A stretch of 23,546 nucleotides of DNA, taken from NCBI GenBank assembly GCA_052145775.1, contig JBKQNY010000023.1, forward strand, positions 1 through 23,546, written 5' to 3'. Both the position numbers and the translations under genes were made by a program. The stretch comes from CAVYPR01 sp052145775. GTDB lineage: Bacteria > Actinomycetota > Acidimicrobiia > Acidimicrobiales > RAAP-2. Position 1 is the first letter of the stretch, and each line of letters begins with the position of its first letter. Positions 14,904-22,662 of the stretch are shown here, piece by piece. The notes beneath the pieces are model-generated. The model was not told the origin of the DNA, did no database searches, and saw only the letters and a list, made by a program, of their open reading frames with translations.

Positions 14904-16494
14904 CCGAATGGAAAAGTTGCGGGCTGCGGTGGGCTATCCAGTGCACCTCGTCGTGAGGGCGGGCAGGCGCTTCAAGAAGCGTTCACTCGCCACCAAGCTG
15001 CGCACGGTCTTGCTGGTGGCCGCGGTGGTGGCGGGGCTGGTCATCTACCTGGCCGGGTCGCCCCCGGCGACCGGTGGCGGCCAGGCGGCCGGCGCCTCCA
15101 CAAACGGCGGCCAGAGCTCCGTGTCCTCGGCCAGCACGTCCACCCGGGGCATCGTGGGCAACACCATCAACGTGGTCTTCCCGGTCGTCTCGCTCAACTC
15201 ACTGGCCGGCAAGTACGGCTTCCAGAACACATACGAGTACGGCGAGCAGAAGAAGGCGATCAAGTTCTTCGTGAGCCAGGTCAACGACCAGGGCGGCATC
15301 AACGGGAAGAAGATCAACGCCATCATCCCCACATTCACACCGGCCAACACAGCCCAGATGCGCTCCTTGTGCAAGGACTGGACCGAGGGCACCCCGGCCG
15401 CCTTCGCGGTGGTCGACGGCATGGGCACCTGGATCGGGACAAACCAGCTGTGCGTCACCCAGGAGGGCCAGACCCCGCTGATCAGCGCCTGGTCCACGGT
15501 GAGCACATGGACCCAGAAGGGGGCGCCCTACCTGTGGTGGACGGGCGCAGCCGACACAGTGGTCCTGCAGGCCACCGTCAACTGGGGGCTGAGCGCCGGG
15601 CTGCTCGGGGGCACCCACAAGGTCGGGGTGGTCGTCGGTGACCGGGCCAGCGACCAGGACGCCCTGCACAAGTACCTCCTGCCGGACCTCCAGCGGGCCG
15701 GGGTCACACCGGTGGTCGAGACCCTCCCGTCACAGCCCACAGAGACGGCCGCCACCAACGCCGCCGCCCCGCTGGTGGTCCAGAAGCTGAAGGCCGACGG
15801 CGCGGGCTCGATCTTCCCCCTGATCCCCTTCAACTCCTTCTTCCCGCTGGTGAACGCCATGCAGCAGCAGAGCTACTACCCGAAGCTGCTGCTGTCGGAC
15901 TACGAAGAGGGGATCGAGTCGTCCCTCGGCCTCATCCCCACAGTGGACGAGGCCGTCCTCAACGGGCAGGAGGGCGTGACCACCGAGACCCTGGGCGGCG
16001 TCGACGACACGAGGCCCGAGAGCCAGGGCGGCTACGACCCCGGCCTGCGCACCTGCTACGACGCCTGGCACAAGGCGTACCCGCAGCCCGTGGGCAAGGT
16101 CCAGATGTACACACTGGAGGTCCCGAACTCGGCGGGGCAGAACGTGAAGGAGCACATCGTCAACCAGAAGAACGCCTACATCGAGGAGCAGGGCCCGGTC
16201 CAGGGCTGGTGCACGGCCATCCGCCTGTTCGCCACCGCGGCCCGCAACGCCGGGTCGAACCTCAACCGGCGCACCTTCGTCGAGGCCATGTCGAAGATCA
16301 AGAACTTCCCCGGCGGGGTCTCCCCGACCCTCTCCTACGGACCGAACAAATTCTACGGGCCCACCCAGTACCAGGTGGTGGAGCTGCACAACAACACACC
16401 GACCTCCTCGGCCTGCGACCTCCTTTCGACAGGCCACCCGCAGGGCACCTGCTGGGTGGTGAAGCAGAGCTGGGAGCCGTTGCCAATCGGTTAA
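14836..16494 (+). CDS. Membrane-anchored periplasmic-binding-type substrate-binding protein of the Liv importer
   Basis: Extracytoplasmic receptor of 552 residues from the Peripla_BP_6/LivJ-like family, expected to bind the importer's substrate. It has no lipobox cysteine. A very basic N-terminus of about 55 residues is followed by one hydrophobic segment (TVLLVAAVVAGLVIYLAG, 57-74) and a Gly/Ser/Thr/Ala linker, so it looks like a signal-anchored receptor rather than a lipoprotein. The binding domain starts at about 105 (IVGNTINVVFPVVSLNSLAG), with INGKKINAIIPTFTPANT and a long second lobe. Start choice follows the GGAGGAG site; the gene overlaps LivG by 68 bases in another frame. The first part after the anchor is low complexity. 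Threonine is often ACA (about 14 times by eye), unlike the surrounding genes. The binding protein is the last gene of the importer set. Confidence 0.9.
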   Translation: MGRAKVRRTAAGTGGKPVKDRADRMEKLRAAVGYPVHLVVRAGRRFKKRSLATKLRTVLLVAAVVAGLVIYLAGSPPATGGGQAAGASTNGGQSSVSSASTSTRGIVGNTINVVFPVVSLNSLAGKYGFQNTYEYGEQKKAIKFFVSQVNDQGGINGKKINAIIPTFTPANTAQMRSLCKDWTEGTPAAFAVVDGMGTWIGTNQLCVTQEGQTPLISAWSTVSTWTQKGAPYLWWTGAADTVVLQATVNWGLSAGLLGGTHKVGVVVGDRASDQDALHKYLLPDLQRAGVTPVVETLPSQPTETAATNAAAPLVVQKLKADGAGSIFPLIPFNSFFPLVNAMQQQSYYPKLLLSDYEEGIESSLGLIPTVDEAVLNGQEGVTTETLGGVDDTRPESQGGYDPGLRTCYDAWHKAYPQPVGKVQMYTLEVPNSAGQNVKEHIVNQKNAYIEEQGPVQGWCTAIRLFATAARNAGSNLNRRTFVEAMSKIKNFPGGVSPTLSYGPNKFYGPTQYQVVELHNNTPTSSACDLLSTGHPQGTCWVVKQSWEPLPIG

Positions 16495-16604
16495 GAAAAT
16501 ATGTCGACCCGACGTCACTCGACCGTCGGAATGGTGAATACTTTGCCGGCGCTGGCGGGTGTGAACGGACTCGCTCCCGCCACGTGGCGAGGAAGGGGTG
16601 TGTG
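16495..16604 (+). promoter_or_regulatory. Relatively AT-rich gap with promoter-like and inverted-repeat elements
   Basis: This 110-base gap begins with AAGAAAATATG just around the binding-protein stop, unusually AT-rich for the window. TACTTT (16539-16544) is a possible -10, without a clear -35. TGGCGGG (16553-16559) and CCCGCCA (16576-16582) form a perfect 7-bp inverted repeat with a 16-nt loop, which could be an operator or weak terminator. A GGAAGGGG ribosome site (16591-16598) precedes the next gene. The assignments are tentative. Confidence 0.35.
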
Positions 16605-18266
16605 ATGCACAACATCGGGGCTAACTCGCCACGGAGGGGAGGCGGCGGCCGGCGGCCCACGGGGGGGCTCCGACGGGCCCTGGCCGCCGCCACCCTCGCC
16701 GCCACCGCCGTCGTGGTGGCCGGCGGGGCCGGCGGGGCCGTCGCATCGACGGCCGGGGCGTCGGGATCCAAGGTCCTGCTGGTCGGCACCTACCACGGGC
16801 ACGCCGGGCAGTACTCGACGATCCAGGCGGCGGTCGACGCGGCCAAGCCCGGCGACTGGATCCTGGTCGCCCCCGGCGACTACCACGAGGACGACGACGC
16901 CAAGGGCCCGAGCAAGGCGCAGGCCTCGGAGGGGGACTACGGCGGGGTGGTCGTCACCACCTCCGACCTGCACATCCGGGGCATGGACCGCAGCACCGTG
17001 GTCGTCGACGGCACCAAGGCCGGCTCACCGTCCTGCGCCTCGACAAAGAAGGACCAGGACTTCGGGGCCAACAGCGCCGGGCGCAATGGCATCGTCGTCT
17101 ACAAGGCGAACGACGTGTGGGTGCAGAACCTCACGGTCTGCAACTTCCTCTCGGGCCACGGGTCGTCGGGCAACGAGGTCTGGTGGAACGGCGTGCCGAC
17201 CACCGGCCCCATCGGGCTCCACGGCTACTGGGGCACATACCTGACGGCCACCTCCACCTACTTCGGCGGGGAGAGCACCGCCGCGGCCTACGGGATCTTC
17301 TCCTCCAACGCCAGCGGGGGCGAGTGGAACCACGTCTACGCCTCGAACATGAACGACTCGGGGTCTTACATCGGGGCCTGCAAGAGCACATGCACAGCCA
17401 CCATCGACAATTCCTGGTTCGAGTACAGCGCCCTGGGCTACTCGGGGACGAACTCCGGCGGCCAGATCATCATTGAGAACTCGAAGTTCGACCACAACCA
17501 GGACGGCGCCGACACGAACTCCGCCGTCTCCGGCGACCCGCCGGCCCCACAGACAGGCCTCTGCCCAAACGGCGGCACCTCCAAGATCACCCACACCCGC
17601 TCGTGCTGGGTCTTCTTCCACAACCTCTCGGAGGACAACAACACAGGTGACGTGCCGGCCTCGGGGTCGGCGGCCGCCGGACCGGTCGGGACGGGATTGA
17701 CGGTCTCGGGCGGCCACAACGACACCGTGATGGACAACACCTTCGCCACAAACGGCGCCTGGGGCAACCTCTTCGTGCCCTACCCGACAAGCGGCACGCC
17801 CTCGACAGGCCAGGTCTGCACAAAGGTGACCGGCACCGAGACAAAGGGATTCGACCTGGGCTGCGTCTTCGACCCCGAGAGCGACGCCCTGGTCGGCAAC
17901 ACCTACACCCACGACGGCTACTTCAAGAACCCCACCAACGGCGACTTCGGCCAGATCGACCTCGAGGGGAACCAGCCCCAGAACTGCTTCGGGGGCAACA
18001 CCTTCCCCGACGGCAGCACCCCGGCCAACCTCCAGACAGCCCAGCCCCTCGCCACATGCGGGAAGACCTCGACCGGGAGCAACACGGGCGGGGCGCTGCT
18101 CACACAGGTGCTGTGCGACACCGGCTTCGGCAAATGCCCGGCCGGCTCCACCTACCCGAAGATCCAGACGAACGTGACGCTGCACAAGCTGCCCACGCTG
18201 GCCACCATGCCCGACCCGTGCAGTGGTGTGCCCGCCGACCCGTGGTGCCCGTCGCGGTCGTCGTGA
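16605..18266 (+). CDS. Secreted right-handed parallel beta-helix protein (NosD/pectate-lyase-like fold), cysteine-rich
   Basis: Exported protein of 553 residues. Residues 1 to about 50 form a long Sec-type signal peptide (twin Arg at 10-11 and 23-24 but no Tat consensus) with a hydrophobic core ALAAATLAATAVVVAG and a likely cleavage near AVAS-TAG. The first coil, YSTIQAAVDAAKPGDWILVAPGDYHE (70-95), is the classic opening of NosD/pectate-lyase-type beta-helices. Later coils carry repeating N/D-rich turns such as IDNSWFEYSALGY, IIIENSKFDHNQDG and HNDTVMDNTFATN. There are 14 cysteines, all after the signal, suggesting several disulfides. No catalytic residues could be assigned; it may bind or cleave a polysaccharide or be a surface scaffold. 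ATG 16605 is chosen (GTG 16602 is in frame). Thr codons are often ACA. The M75 gene starts 43 bases downstream. Confidence 0.85.
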   Translation: MHNIGANSPRRGGGGRRPTGGLRRALAAATLAATAVVVAGGAGGAVASTAGASGSKVLLVGTYHGHAGQYSTIQAAVDAAKPGDWILVAPGDYHEDDDAKGPSKAQASEGDYGGVVVTTSDLHIRGMDRSTVVVDGTKAGSPSCASTKKDQDFGANSAGRNGIVVYKANDVWVQNLTVCNFLSGHGSSGNEVWWNGVPTTGPIGLHGYWGTYLTATSTYFGGESTAAAYGIFSSNASGGEWNHVYASNMNDSGSYIGACKSTCTATIDNSWFEYSALGYSGTNSGGQIIIENSKFDHNQDGADTNSAVSGDPPAPQTGLCPNGGTSKITHTRSCWVFFHNLSEDNNTGDVPASGSAAAGPVGTGLTVSGGHNDTVMDNTFATNGAWGNLFVPYPTSGTPSTGQVCTKVTGTETKGFDLGCVFDPESDALVGNTYTHDGYFKNPTNGDFGQIDLEGNQPQNCFGGNTFPDGSTPANLQTAQPLATCGKTSTGSNTGGALLTQVLCDTGFGKCPAGSTYPKIQTNVTLHKLPTLATMPDPCSGVPADPWCPSRSS

Positions 18267-18309
18267 CCCCGCCGTGGCGCGGCGGGGACCGGCCGGGGGC
18301 GCGACCGAC

Positions 18310-19221
18310 GTGACCCGGCGCCCGGCCCACCGGCGCCTCGTGCCCGTGGTGCTCGGCCTGGCCGCCCTCGTCGCCGTCGCCGTCCCCGCGGTCCCGGCCG
18401 GCGCGGTCGCCGGCGGTCGCCACCTCTCGGGCGCCACAGCCACCAACAGCCCCCGGGCGCTGGCCGCCCGGCAGGCGGGGGTGGGCGCCACCCTGGCCTT
18501 CGGCTCCACCGTCGGCACAGCGGCGCTCGGCTACGGGGCCGACCTGCGGGACCTGGCGTGGTCGGTGGCCTCGGGGGACCTGGCCGCGGCCAGGGCCGAC
18601 GAGCTCGCCGCCCAGGGCCGCTACGACGCCCTGCGGTTCCTGGCCGGCACCGCCCCGTCGGCCGGCTGGGAGGTGGACGGCCTGGCCGGCGACGCCCCGT
18701 CGGGCCGGCGGCTCACCGGCCTGCACCTCGTCGAGGAGGACCTGTGGGACGGGGGGGACGCCGCCGCCGCGGTCTCCCAGCTGGTGGCGACGGCACCGCT
18801 GGTGGAGGCGGCCTACTCCCGCCTCCAGGCGAGCCCCGAGGAGATCGAGTCGGTCGCCGTCGATGAGCTCGGCTGGGTGAACGAGGTGGCCGTGCCCGGG
18901 CGGGCCGAGCCGTACTCGCACCTCGACACGGTCGACATCGCGGCCACCGTGGGCGCCGCCCGCGCCGCCTACGAGGATCTCGGCCCGCTGGTGCAGCTGC
19001 TCGACTCCGCACAGGGGGCGGTGGTCACCCGTCGGTTCGACGCGTTGGCGGGGGCCGTCGGCGCGCTGGGCGCCCCGGGCTCCGTGGCCGACACCGCCAT
19101 CCCGGCCGCCCGCCTCGAACAGGTGGCCCAGGACGACGACGCCGCGGCGGCGGCCCTGAGCGCCCTCGGCCCCACACTCGCCGGCTACGGCCCCCGCCAG
19201 ATCTACGGGTACAACGCGTGA
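18310..19221 (+). CDS. efeO-like: EfeO/EfeM-like imelysin (peptidase M75) protein
   Basis: Secreted 303-residue protein of the imelysin/M75 family, whose EfeO/EfeM members bind iron or another metal for the EfeUOB uptake system. A signal peptide covers about residues 1-35 (VPVVLGLAALVAVAVPAVPAGAVAG). The metal motif HxxE is H139-LV-E142 in GLHLVEEDLWDGGD, matching the HRxEKxLW region of EfeO. Helical repeats follow, and the protein ends in YGPRQIYGYN. It lacks the N-terminal cupredoxin domain of E. coli EfeO, so it is of the short EfeM type. The GTG start at 18310 puts the Arg-rich n-region just before the hydrophobic core; longer starts would add unlikely sequence. The stop overlaps the DyP start (GTGA), so the two are co-translated. 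No EfeU permease is in the window. Confidence 0.85.
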   Translation: MTRRPAHRRLVPVVLGLAALVAVAVPAVPAGAVAGGRHLSGATATNSPRALAARQAGVGATLAFGSTVGTAALGYGADLRDLAWSVASGDLAAARADELAAQGRYDALRFLAGTAPSAGWEVDGLAGDAPSGRRLTGLHLVEEDLWDGGDAAAAVSQLVATAPLVEAAYSRLQASPEEIESVAVDELGWVNEVAVPGRAEPYSHLDTVDIAATVGAARAAYEDLGPLVQLLDSAQGAVVTRRFDALAGAVGALGAPGSVADTAIPAARLEQVAQDDDAAAAALSALGPTLAGYGPRQIYGYNA

Positions 19222-20495
19222 GGGGCGACGCGGGCCCGGCCGGGGGACGGCGGCGGGGGGCCTTCAGCCGCCGACAGCTCCTGGCCGGCTCGGGGGCCGC
19301 GGTGGCCGGGCTGGCCGCGGCCAGCGTGGCGGACCCCGGCGCGGCGGGCGCGGTCGGCGCCGCACCCGGGCCGGTGGCCACCGTCCCCTTCTACGGCCCC
19401 CACCAGGCCGGCATCGCCACCCCCTCCCAGGAGCACCTGGTCTTCGCCGCCTACGACCTGGCCACCGAGTCGCCACGGGCCTTGGGGTCGCTCCTCGCCG
19501 CCTGGACCAAGGCGGCGGCGCGCCTGGCGGTCGGGGAGCCGCTGACCGGCGACGACCGGCCCGACGCCGCGCCGCCCGACACCGGCGAGGCGCTCGGCCT
19601 CGGACCGGCCAACCTCACGGTGACCGTGGGGTTCGGTCCGGGCCTCTTCGACCACCGGCTGGGGTTGGCCCACCTGCACCCGGCCGCCCTGGCCGACCTG
19701 CCGGCCTTCCCGCTCGACGCGCTCGACCCGTCCCTCAGCGGCGGGGACCTGTGCGTCCAGGCCTGTGCCGACGACCCCCAGGTGGCCTTCCACGCCGTGC
19801 ACAACCTGACCCGCCTGGCCCTCGGGACGGCCACGCTGCGCTACACCCAGTTGGGGTTCGGGATGCGGTCGCCGGGCACGGTCGACGGCGGGCCCCAGAC
19901 GCCCCGCAACCTGCTGGGCTTCCACGACGGGACGGCCAACCGCCAGGTGCTCGACCCCGGTGGGCTCGAGCAGGTCGTCTGGGTGGGGCAGGGGGGCGAC
20001 CAGCCGTGGATGGCCGGCGGCACCTACCTCGTGGCCCGCCGCATCCGCGTCTACCTCGAAGCCTGGGCGCGCACCCCCCTCGAGAGCCAGGAGGCCGCCG
20101 TCGGTCGGCGCAAGGCGTCTGGCGCACCGCTCGGCGGACACGACCAGTTCGACCGGATGGACCTCGAGGCCACCGGGCCGGGCGGGCTCCCGGTCATCCC
20201 GGCCTCCGCCCACGTCCGGCTGGCCTCGGCCGCCCACACCGGGGGGGCGCAGATCCTCCGCCGCAGCTTCAACTTCGCCGACGGGGTCGACCCGAGCACC
20301 GGCGAGCTCGACGCCGGCCTCTACTTCCTCTGCTTCCAGCGCGACCCGACCCGGGGGTTCGTGCCGATCCAGCAGAACCTGGCGTCCGACGCCCTCACCG
20401 GTGGTTACCTGCTCCACACCTCGAGTGCCGTGTTCGCCTGCCCGCCGGGTCTCACCGAGGGTTCCCATTGGGGAGAGGTGCTCGGCCTCGGTTGA
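19218..20495 (+). CDS. efeB-like: Tat-exported DyP-type heme peroxidase (EfeB-like)
   Basis: Dye-decolorizing heme peroxidase of 425 residues, in the position EfeB holds in efeUOB operons, where it is linked to ferrous iron oxidation or heme handling. A Tat signal, FSRRQLLAG with R18-R19, precedes a hydrophobic Ala/Gly stretch and a cleavage region near residue 48. The DyP GxxDG motif is GFHDG with D237. The proximal heme ligand is most likely H332 in SAHVRLAS, and the distal arginine lies in ILRRSFNFADG. The C-terminus FQRDPTRGFVPIQQNLASDALTGGYLLHTSSAVFACPPG is typical of the EfeB/DyP-A group. The GTG start overlaps the upstream stop. Folding with heme before Tat export is expected from the family. 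Confidence 0.93.
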   Translation: MRGDAGPAGGRRRGAFSRRQLLAGSGAAVAGLAAASVADPGAAGAVGAAPGPVATVPFYGPHQAGIATPSQEHLVFAAYDLATESPRALGSLLAAWTKAAARLAVGEPLTGDDRPDAAPPDTGEALGLGPANLTVTVGFGPGLFDHRLGLAHLHPAALADLPAFPLDALDPSLSGGDLCVQACADDPQVAFHAVHNLTRLALGTATLRYTQLGFGMRSPGTVDGGPQTPRNLLGFHDGTANRQVLDPGGLEQVVWVGQGGDQPWMAGGTYLVARRIRVYLEAWARTPLESQEAAVGRRKASGAPLGGHDQFDRMDLEATGPGGLPVIPASAHVRLASAAHTGGAQILRRSFNFADGVDPSTGELDAGLYFLCFQRDPTRGFVPIQQNLASDALTGGYLLHTSSAVFACPPGLTEGSHWGEVLGLG

Positions 20496-20510
20496 CCGTG
20501 GTCGTCGGGA

Positions 20511-20554
20511 GTGGGGGTTCGGCCGGCGCATGGGAGGCGGCGGCGAGCCCCCAC
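20511..20554 (+). terminator. Candidate hairpin after the DyP gene
   Basis: GTGGGGG (20511-20517) pairs with CCCCCAC (20548-20554) around a 30-nt loop that contains a smaller GCCGGC palindrome. It lies 16 bases after the DyP stop, in a gap of about 250 bases that otherwise shows no gene. There is no T-tract, so confidence is low. Confidence 0.3.
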
Positions 20555-20742
20555 GCCGTCGGATCTCCCGTCTCGCCCCTCTGCCCGGCCCCACCGGCGA
20601 GCGGTGTGGGCGACCGGCGCCGGGCATGCACCCTTGACCGCCGCAGGAACCGGCGCGACCATGCGATCGACCGGTGGATCGTCGGCTCGAGAAACGGAGG
20701 TCTCGACCCGAGGGACAAGACCGCACCGGCGAGGACGAGAAG

Positions 20743-21525
20743 GTGCAGGACCAGGATCTGAATTCGCTCGACCACAGGGACGGTCGGCCGATCGGGCGGT
20801 TCGGCCGCCGAGCCGCGCCGTGCCCCCAGGGCACCGCGCCCTCGCGGACCATCACGGTCCCCCGGTGGACGGTGGTCGCCGCCGGCGCCGCTCCGGTGCT
20901 GCTCGTCGCCGGCTTCCTCGTCGCGGCGATGCTCCAGCCGGTCTCCTATGACCCCCTCCGCGACACCATCAGCGCCCTGGCGGCCCGAGGGGCGGCCGAC
21001 CCGTGGGTGATGTCCGCCGTGCTGGCGTCGCTCGGCGCCTGCTATCTGGTGAGCGCGCTGGGGCTGCGGCCGGCGCGGCGAACCGGGCGCCTCCTGCTCG
21101 CCGGTGGAGGCGTCGCGACCCTGTCCATCGCGGCCTTTCCGACGCCGCTCCACGGCTACTCGAGGCCGCACGCCGTGGCCGTGATCGCCGCCTCCGCGAC
21201 CATGTGCGTGTGGCCGGTGGCGGCCGCCGATCGGCAGCATCGAGCACGCGTGCTGCGACTCGGCCCGTCCGTCGCCGCCTCCGCCGTCACCTTCGGTCTC
21301 ATCACGTGGTTCATGCTCGAGCTGGGCGGCGTCGACCTCGGGCTCGCCGAGCGCTGTGCCGCGGTGGCGCCTGCGCTCTGGCTGTTCGCGGTGGCGTTGG
21401 GGGCTCGCCGGGCGTTCCTCTTCGATGGAGCCGTCGACCTCGACGGCGCGCAGGTTGGCGTTGGGCCACGCAGGTTCGCGGACCTCGACGGCGCCTACGA
21501 GTCAGGCCGGGCCGCAGCCACGTGA
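20743..21525 (+). CDS. DUF998-like multi-pass membrane protein
   Basis: Predicted inner-membrane protein of 260 residues with about six hydrophobic segments. SYDPLRDTISALAARGAADPWVM after helix 1 and FPTPLHGYSRPHAVAV later match the DUF998 pattern (xDxISALA then HG..H). The function is unknown. The start is uncertain: the frame is open to GTG 20674, but the first 23 codons from there often end in A or T, unlike real coding sequence here. GTG 20743, with GAGG 8 bases upstream, is preferred. Either start leaves a long polar N-terminus before the first helix. The C-terminal tail (VDLDGAQVGVGPRRFADLDG) is polar. It faces the TauD-like gene convergently. Confidence 0.75.
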   Translation: MQDQDLNSLDHRDGRPIGRFGRRAAPCPQGTAPSRTITVPRWTVVAAGAAPVLLVAGFLVAAMLQPVSYDPLRDTISALAARGAADPWVMSAVLASLGACYLVSALGLRPARRTGRLLLAGGGVATLSIAAFPTPLHGYSRPHAVAVIAASATMCVWPVAAADRQHRARVLRLGPSVAASAVTFGLITWFMLELGGVDLGLAERCAAVAPALWLFAVALGARRAFLFDGAVDLDGAQVGVGPRRFADLDGAYESGRAAAT

Positions 21526-21561
21526 CCCTGGCGCCGCTTCGGTGACGTTCGCGCACCGAGG

Positions 21562-21581
21562 GCGGCGCAGCGCAGCGCCGC
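21562..21581. terminator. Hairpin in the convergent gap between DUF998 and TauD-like genes
   Basis: GCGGCGC (21562-21568) and GCGCCGC (21575-21581) form a perfect 7-bp stem with a 6-nt loop. It sits in the 133-base gap between convergent genes, where a bidirectional terminator is expected. Confidence 0.5.
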
Positions 21582-21607
21582 AGCCTCCTGACACGGCTCG
21601 AGCCTGC

Positions 21608-21636
21608 AGGCCCGGCGCCGGGTGCCGGCAGGGCCT
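21608..21636. terminator. Second hairpin in the convergent gap
   Basis: AGGCCC (21608-21613) pairs with GGGCCT (21631-21636), with an internal CCGGC/GCCGG pairing that extends the stem. It lies 22 bases past the TauD-like stop on the minus strand and is a likely terminator for that gene. Confidence 0.45.
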
Positions 21637-21658
21637 ACAGCTCTCCGTGCGGCCGGGA

Positions 21659-22510
21659 TCAGGGTCGGGGCATGGCCGGGCCGTAGGGCCGGTCGCCCCG
21701 CAGCGTCACCCGGTGGCCGAGCCGGGGGGCGTCGCCGTAGTCGTCCAGGGCGTAGTGGAGGGTGGCGCGGTTGTCCCAGAAGGCGAGCGAGCCGGGCCGC
21801 CAGCGGAACCGGACGGTGTACTCGGGCTTCTCACAGTGGTGGTAGAGCATCTCCAAGATGGCGCTGGACTCGATCTTGGACAGGCCGAGCAGGGTCTGGG
21901 TGAAGTGGCCGTTGACGAAGAGGCCCTTGCGGCCGTTCTCGGGGTGGGTGCGCACCACCGGGTGGAGGGCGGGGCGCAGCGTCTTGCGGAACTCGCCGTC
22001 CCATTCGTAGCCGCCCATGGCCTCCACGTCGGCGGCGAACCACGGGTCGTGGTGGATGGCCAGCAGCTCGTCGCACATCTTGCGCACCGGCTCGGCCAGT
22101 CCGTCGTAGGCGTCCTGCAGGCTGGCCCACATCGTGTCGCCGCCGACGTCGGGGACCTCGAGCATGTAGAGGATCGACCCGAAGGGAGGGGTGTCGAGGA
22201 AGGTCACGTCGGTGTGCCACCAGTTGGCCCGGTCCTTCTGGCTGTCGATGGCCAGCACCTCGGGGTGGCCCTCGATGTGCTTGATCACCGGGTGGCCCTC
22301 GGTGACCACGCCGAACTGCCGGGCGAAGTCGGCCTGCTGCTCGGGGGAGAGCTCCTGGTCCCGGAAGAAGACCACGTGGTAGCGGTTGAGCGCGGCCCGC
22401 ACGGCCGCCGTCGCCTCCTCGCCCAGCGGCCGGGAGAGGTCGACCCCGGCGATCTCGGCCCCGATCAGCGGGGAGAGCGGGCGGACGTCGAGCTGCGAGG
22501 AGGTCACCAT
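21659..22510 (-). CDS. tauD-like: TauD/TfdA-family Fe(II)/2-oxoglutarate dioxygenase
   Basis: Cytosolic dioxygenase of 283 residues, the same length as E. coli TauD. The iron-binding triad is H99-x-D101 (WWHTDVTF) and H266 (LGHRVTL), and R271 is in the position that binds the 2-oxoglutarate carboxylate region. The H99/D101 numbering coincides with TauD. LHPVVRTHPENGRKGLFVN and FWDNRATLHYA are strongly conserved family blocks. Family members hydroxylate and cleave taurine, alkyl sulfates or aryloxyacids; the actual substrate is not determined, and no sulfonate ABC transporter is nearby. ATG 22510 gives the canonical N-terminus LDVRPLSPLIGAEIAGVDL. A GTG at 22570 in the same frame has a perfect AGGAGG 8 nt upstream and would add 20 residues. 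It is divergent from the hydrolase gene. Confidence 0.92.
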   Translation of the reverse strand: MVTSSQLDVRPLSPLIGAEIAGVDLSRPLGEEATAAVRAALNRYHVVFFRDQELSPEQQADFARQFGVVTEGHPVIKHIEGHPEVLAIDSQKDRANWWHTDVTFLDTPPFGSILYMLEVPDVGGDTMWASLQDAYDGLAEPVRKMCDELLAIHHDPWFAADVEAMGGYEWDGEFRKTLRPALHPVVRTHPENGRKGLFVNGHFTQTLLGLSKIESSAILEMLYHHCEKPEYTVRFRWRPGSLAFWDNRATLHYALDDYGDAPRLGHRVTLRGDRPYGPAMPRP

Positions 22511-22530
22511 GGCACCAGTGTGCCCCAGTG
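22511..22530 (-). repeat. Palindrome plus 10-bp-spaced direct repeat just upstream of the TauD-like ATG
   Basis: GGCAC-CAGT-GTGCC (22511-22524) is a perfect 5-4-5 inverted repeat. CCAGTG occurs at 22515-22520 and again at 22525-22530, exactly one helical turn apart. Adjacent to the start codon and in a divergent promoter region, it could be an operator. If translation begins at GTG 22570, it is coding instead. Confidence 0.35.
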
Positions 22531-22578
22531 CCCGTCCGGGCTCAACCAGCTCGCGGCGGTGCCCCTCCACCCTGCCGA

Positions 22579-22584
22579 CCTCCT
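22579..22584 (-). promoter_or_regulatory. Perfect Shine-Dalgarno AGGAGG for the alternative TauD-like start
   Basis: The minus strand reads AGGAGG here, 8 nt before GTG 22570, which is in frame with the dioxygenase. No Shine-Dalgarno site precedes the homology-favoured ATG 22510, so the two lines of evidence for the start conflict. Confidence 0.45.
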
Positions 22585-22662
22585 AAGTTGGGGGCCGCAG
22601 GGCGGGCCCGGGACCCCGGTGCCGTGGAGCCGGGCCCTCGGGCGCCGGGGAATGGAGCGCAG

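Noticed and set aside
16553..16582. Inverted repeat as a definite terminator
   Set aside because: The 7-bp stem has a 16-nt loop and no T-tract, and it lies nearer to the downstream start than to the upstream stop. It is left as part of a tentative regulatory gap.
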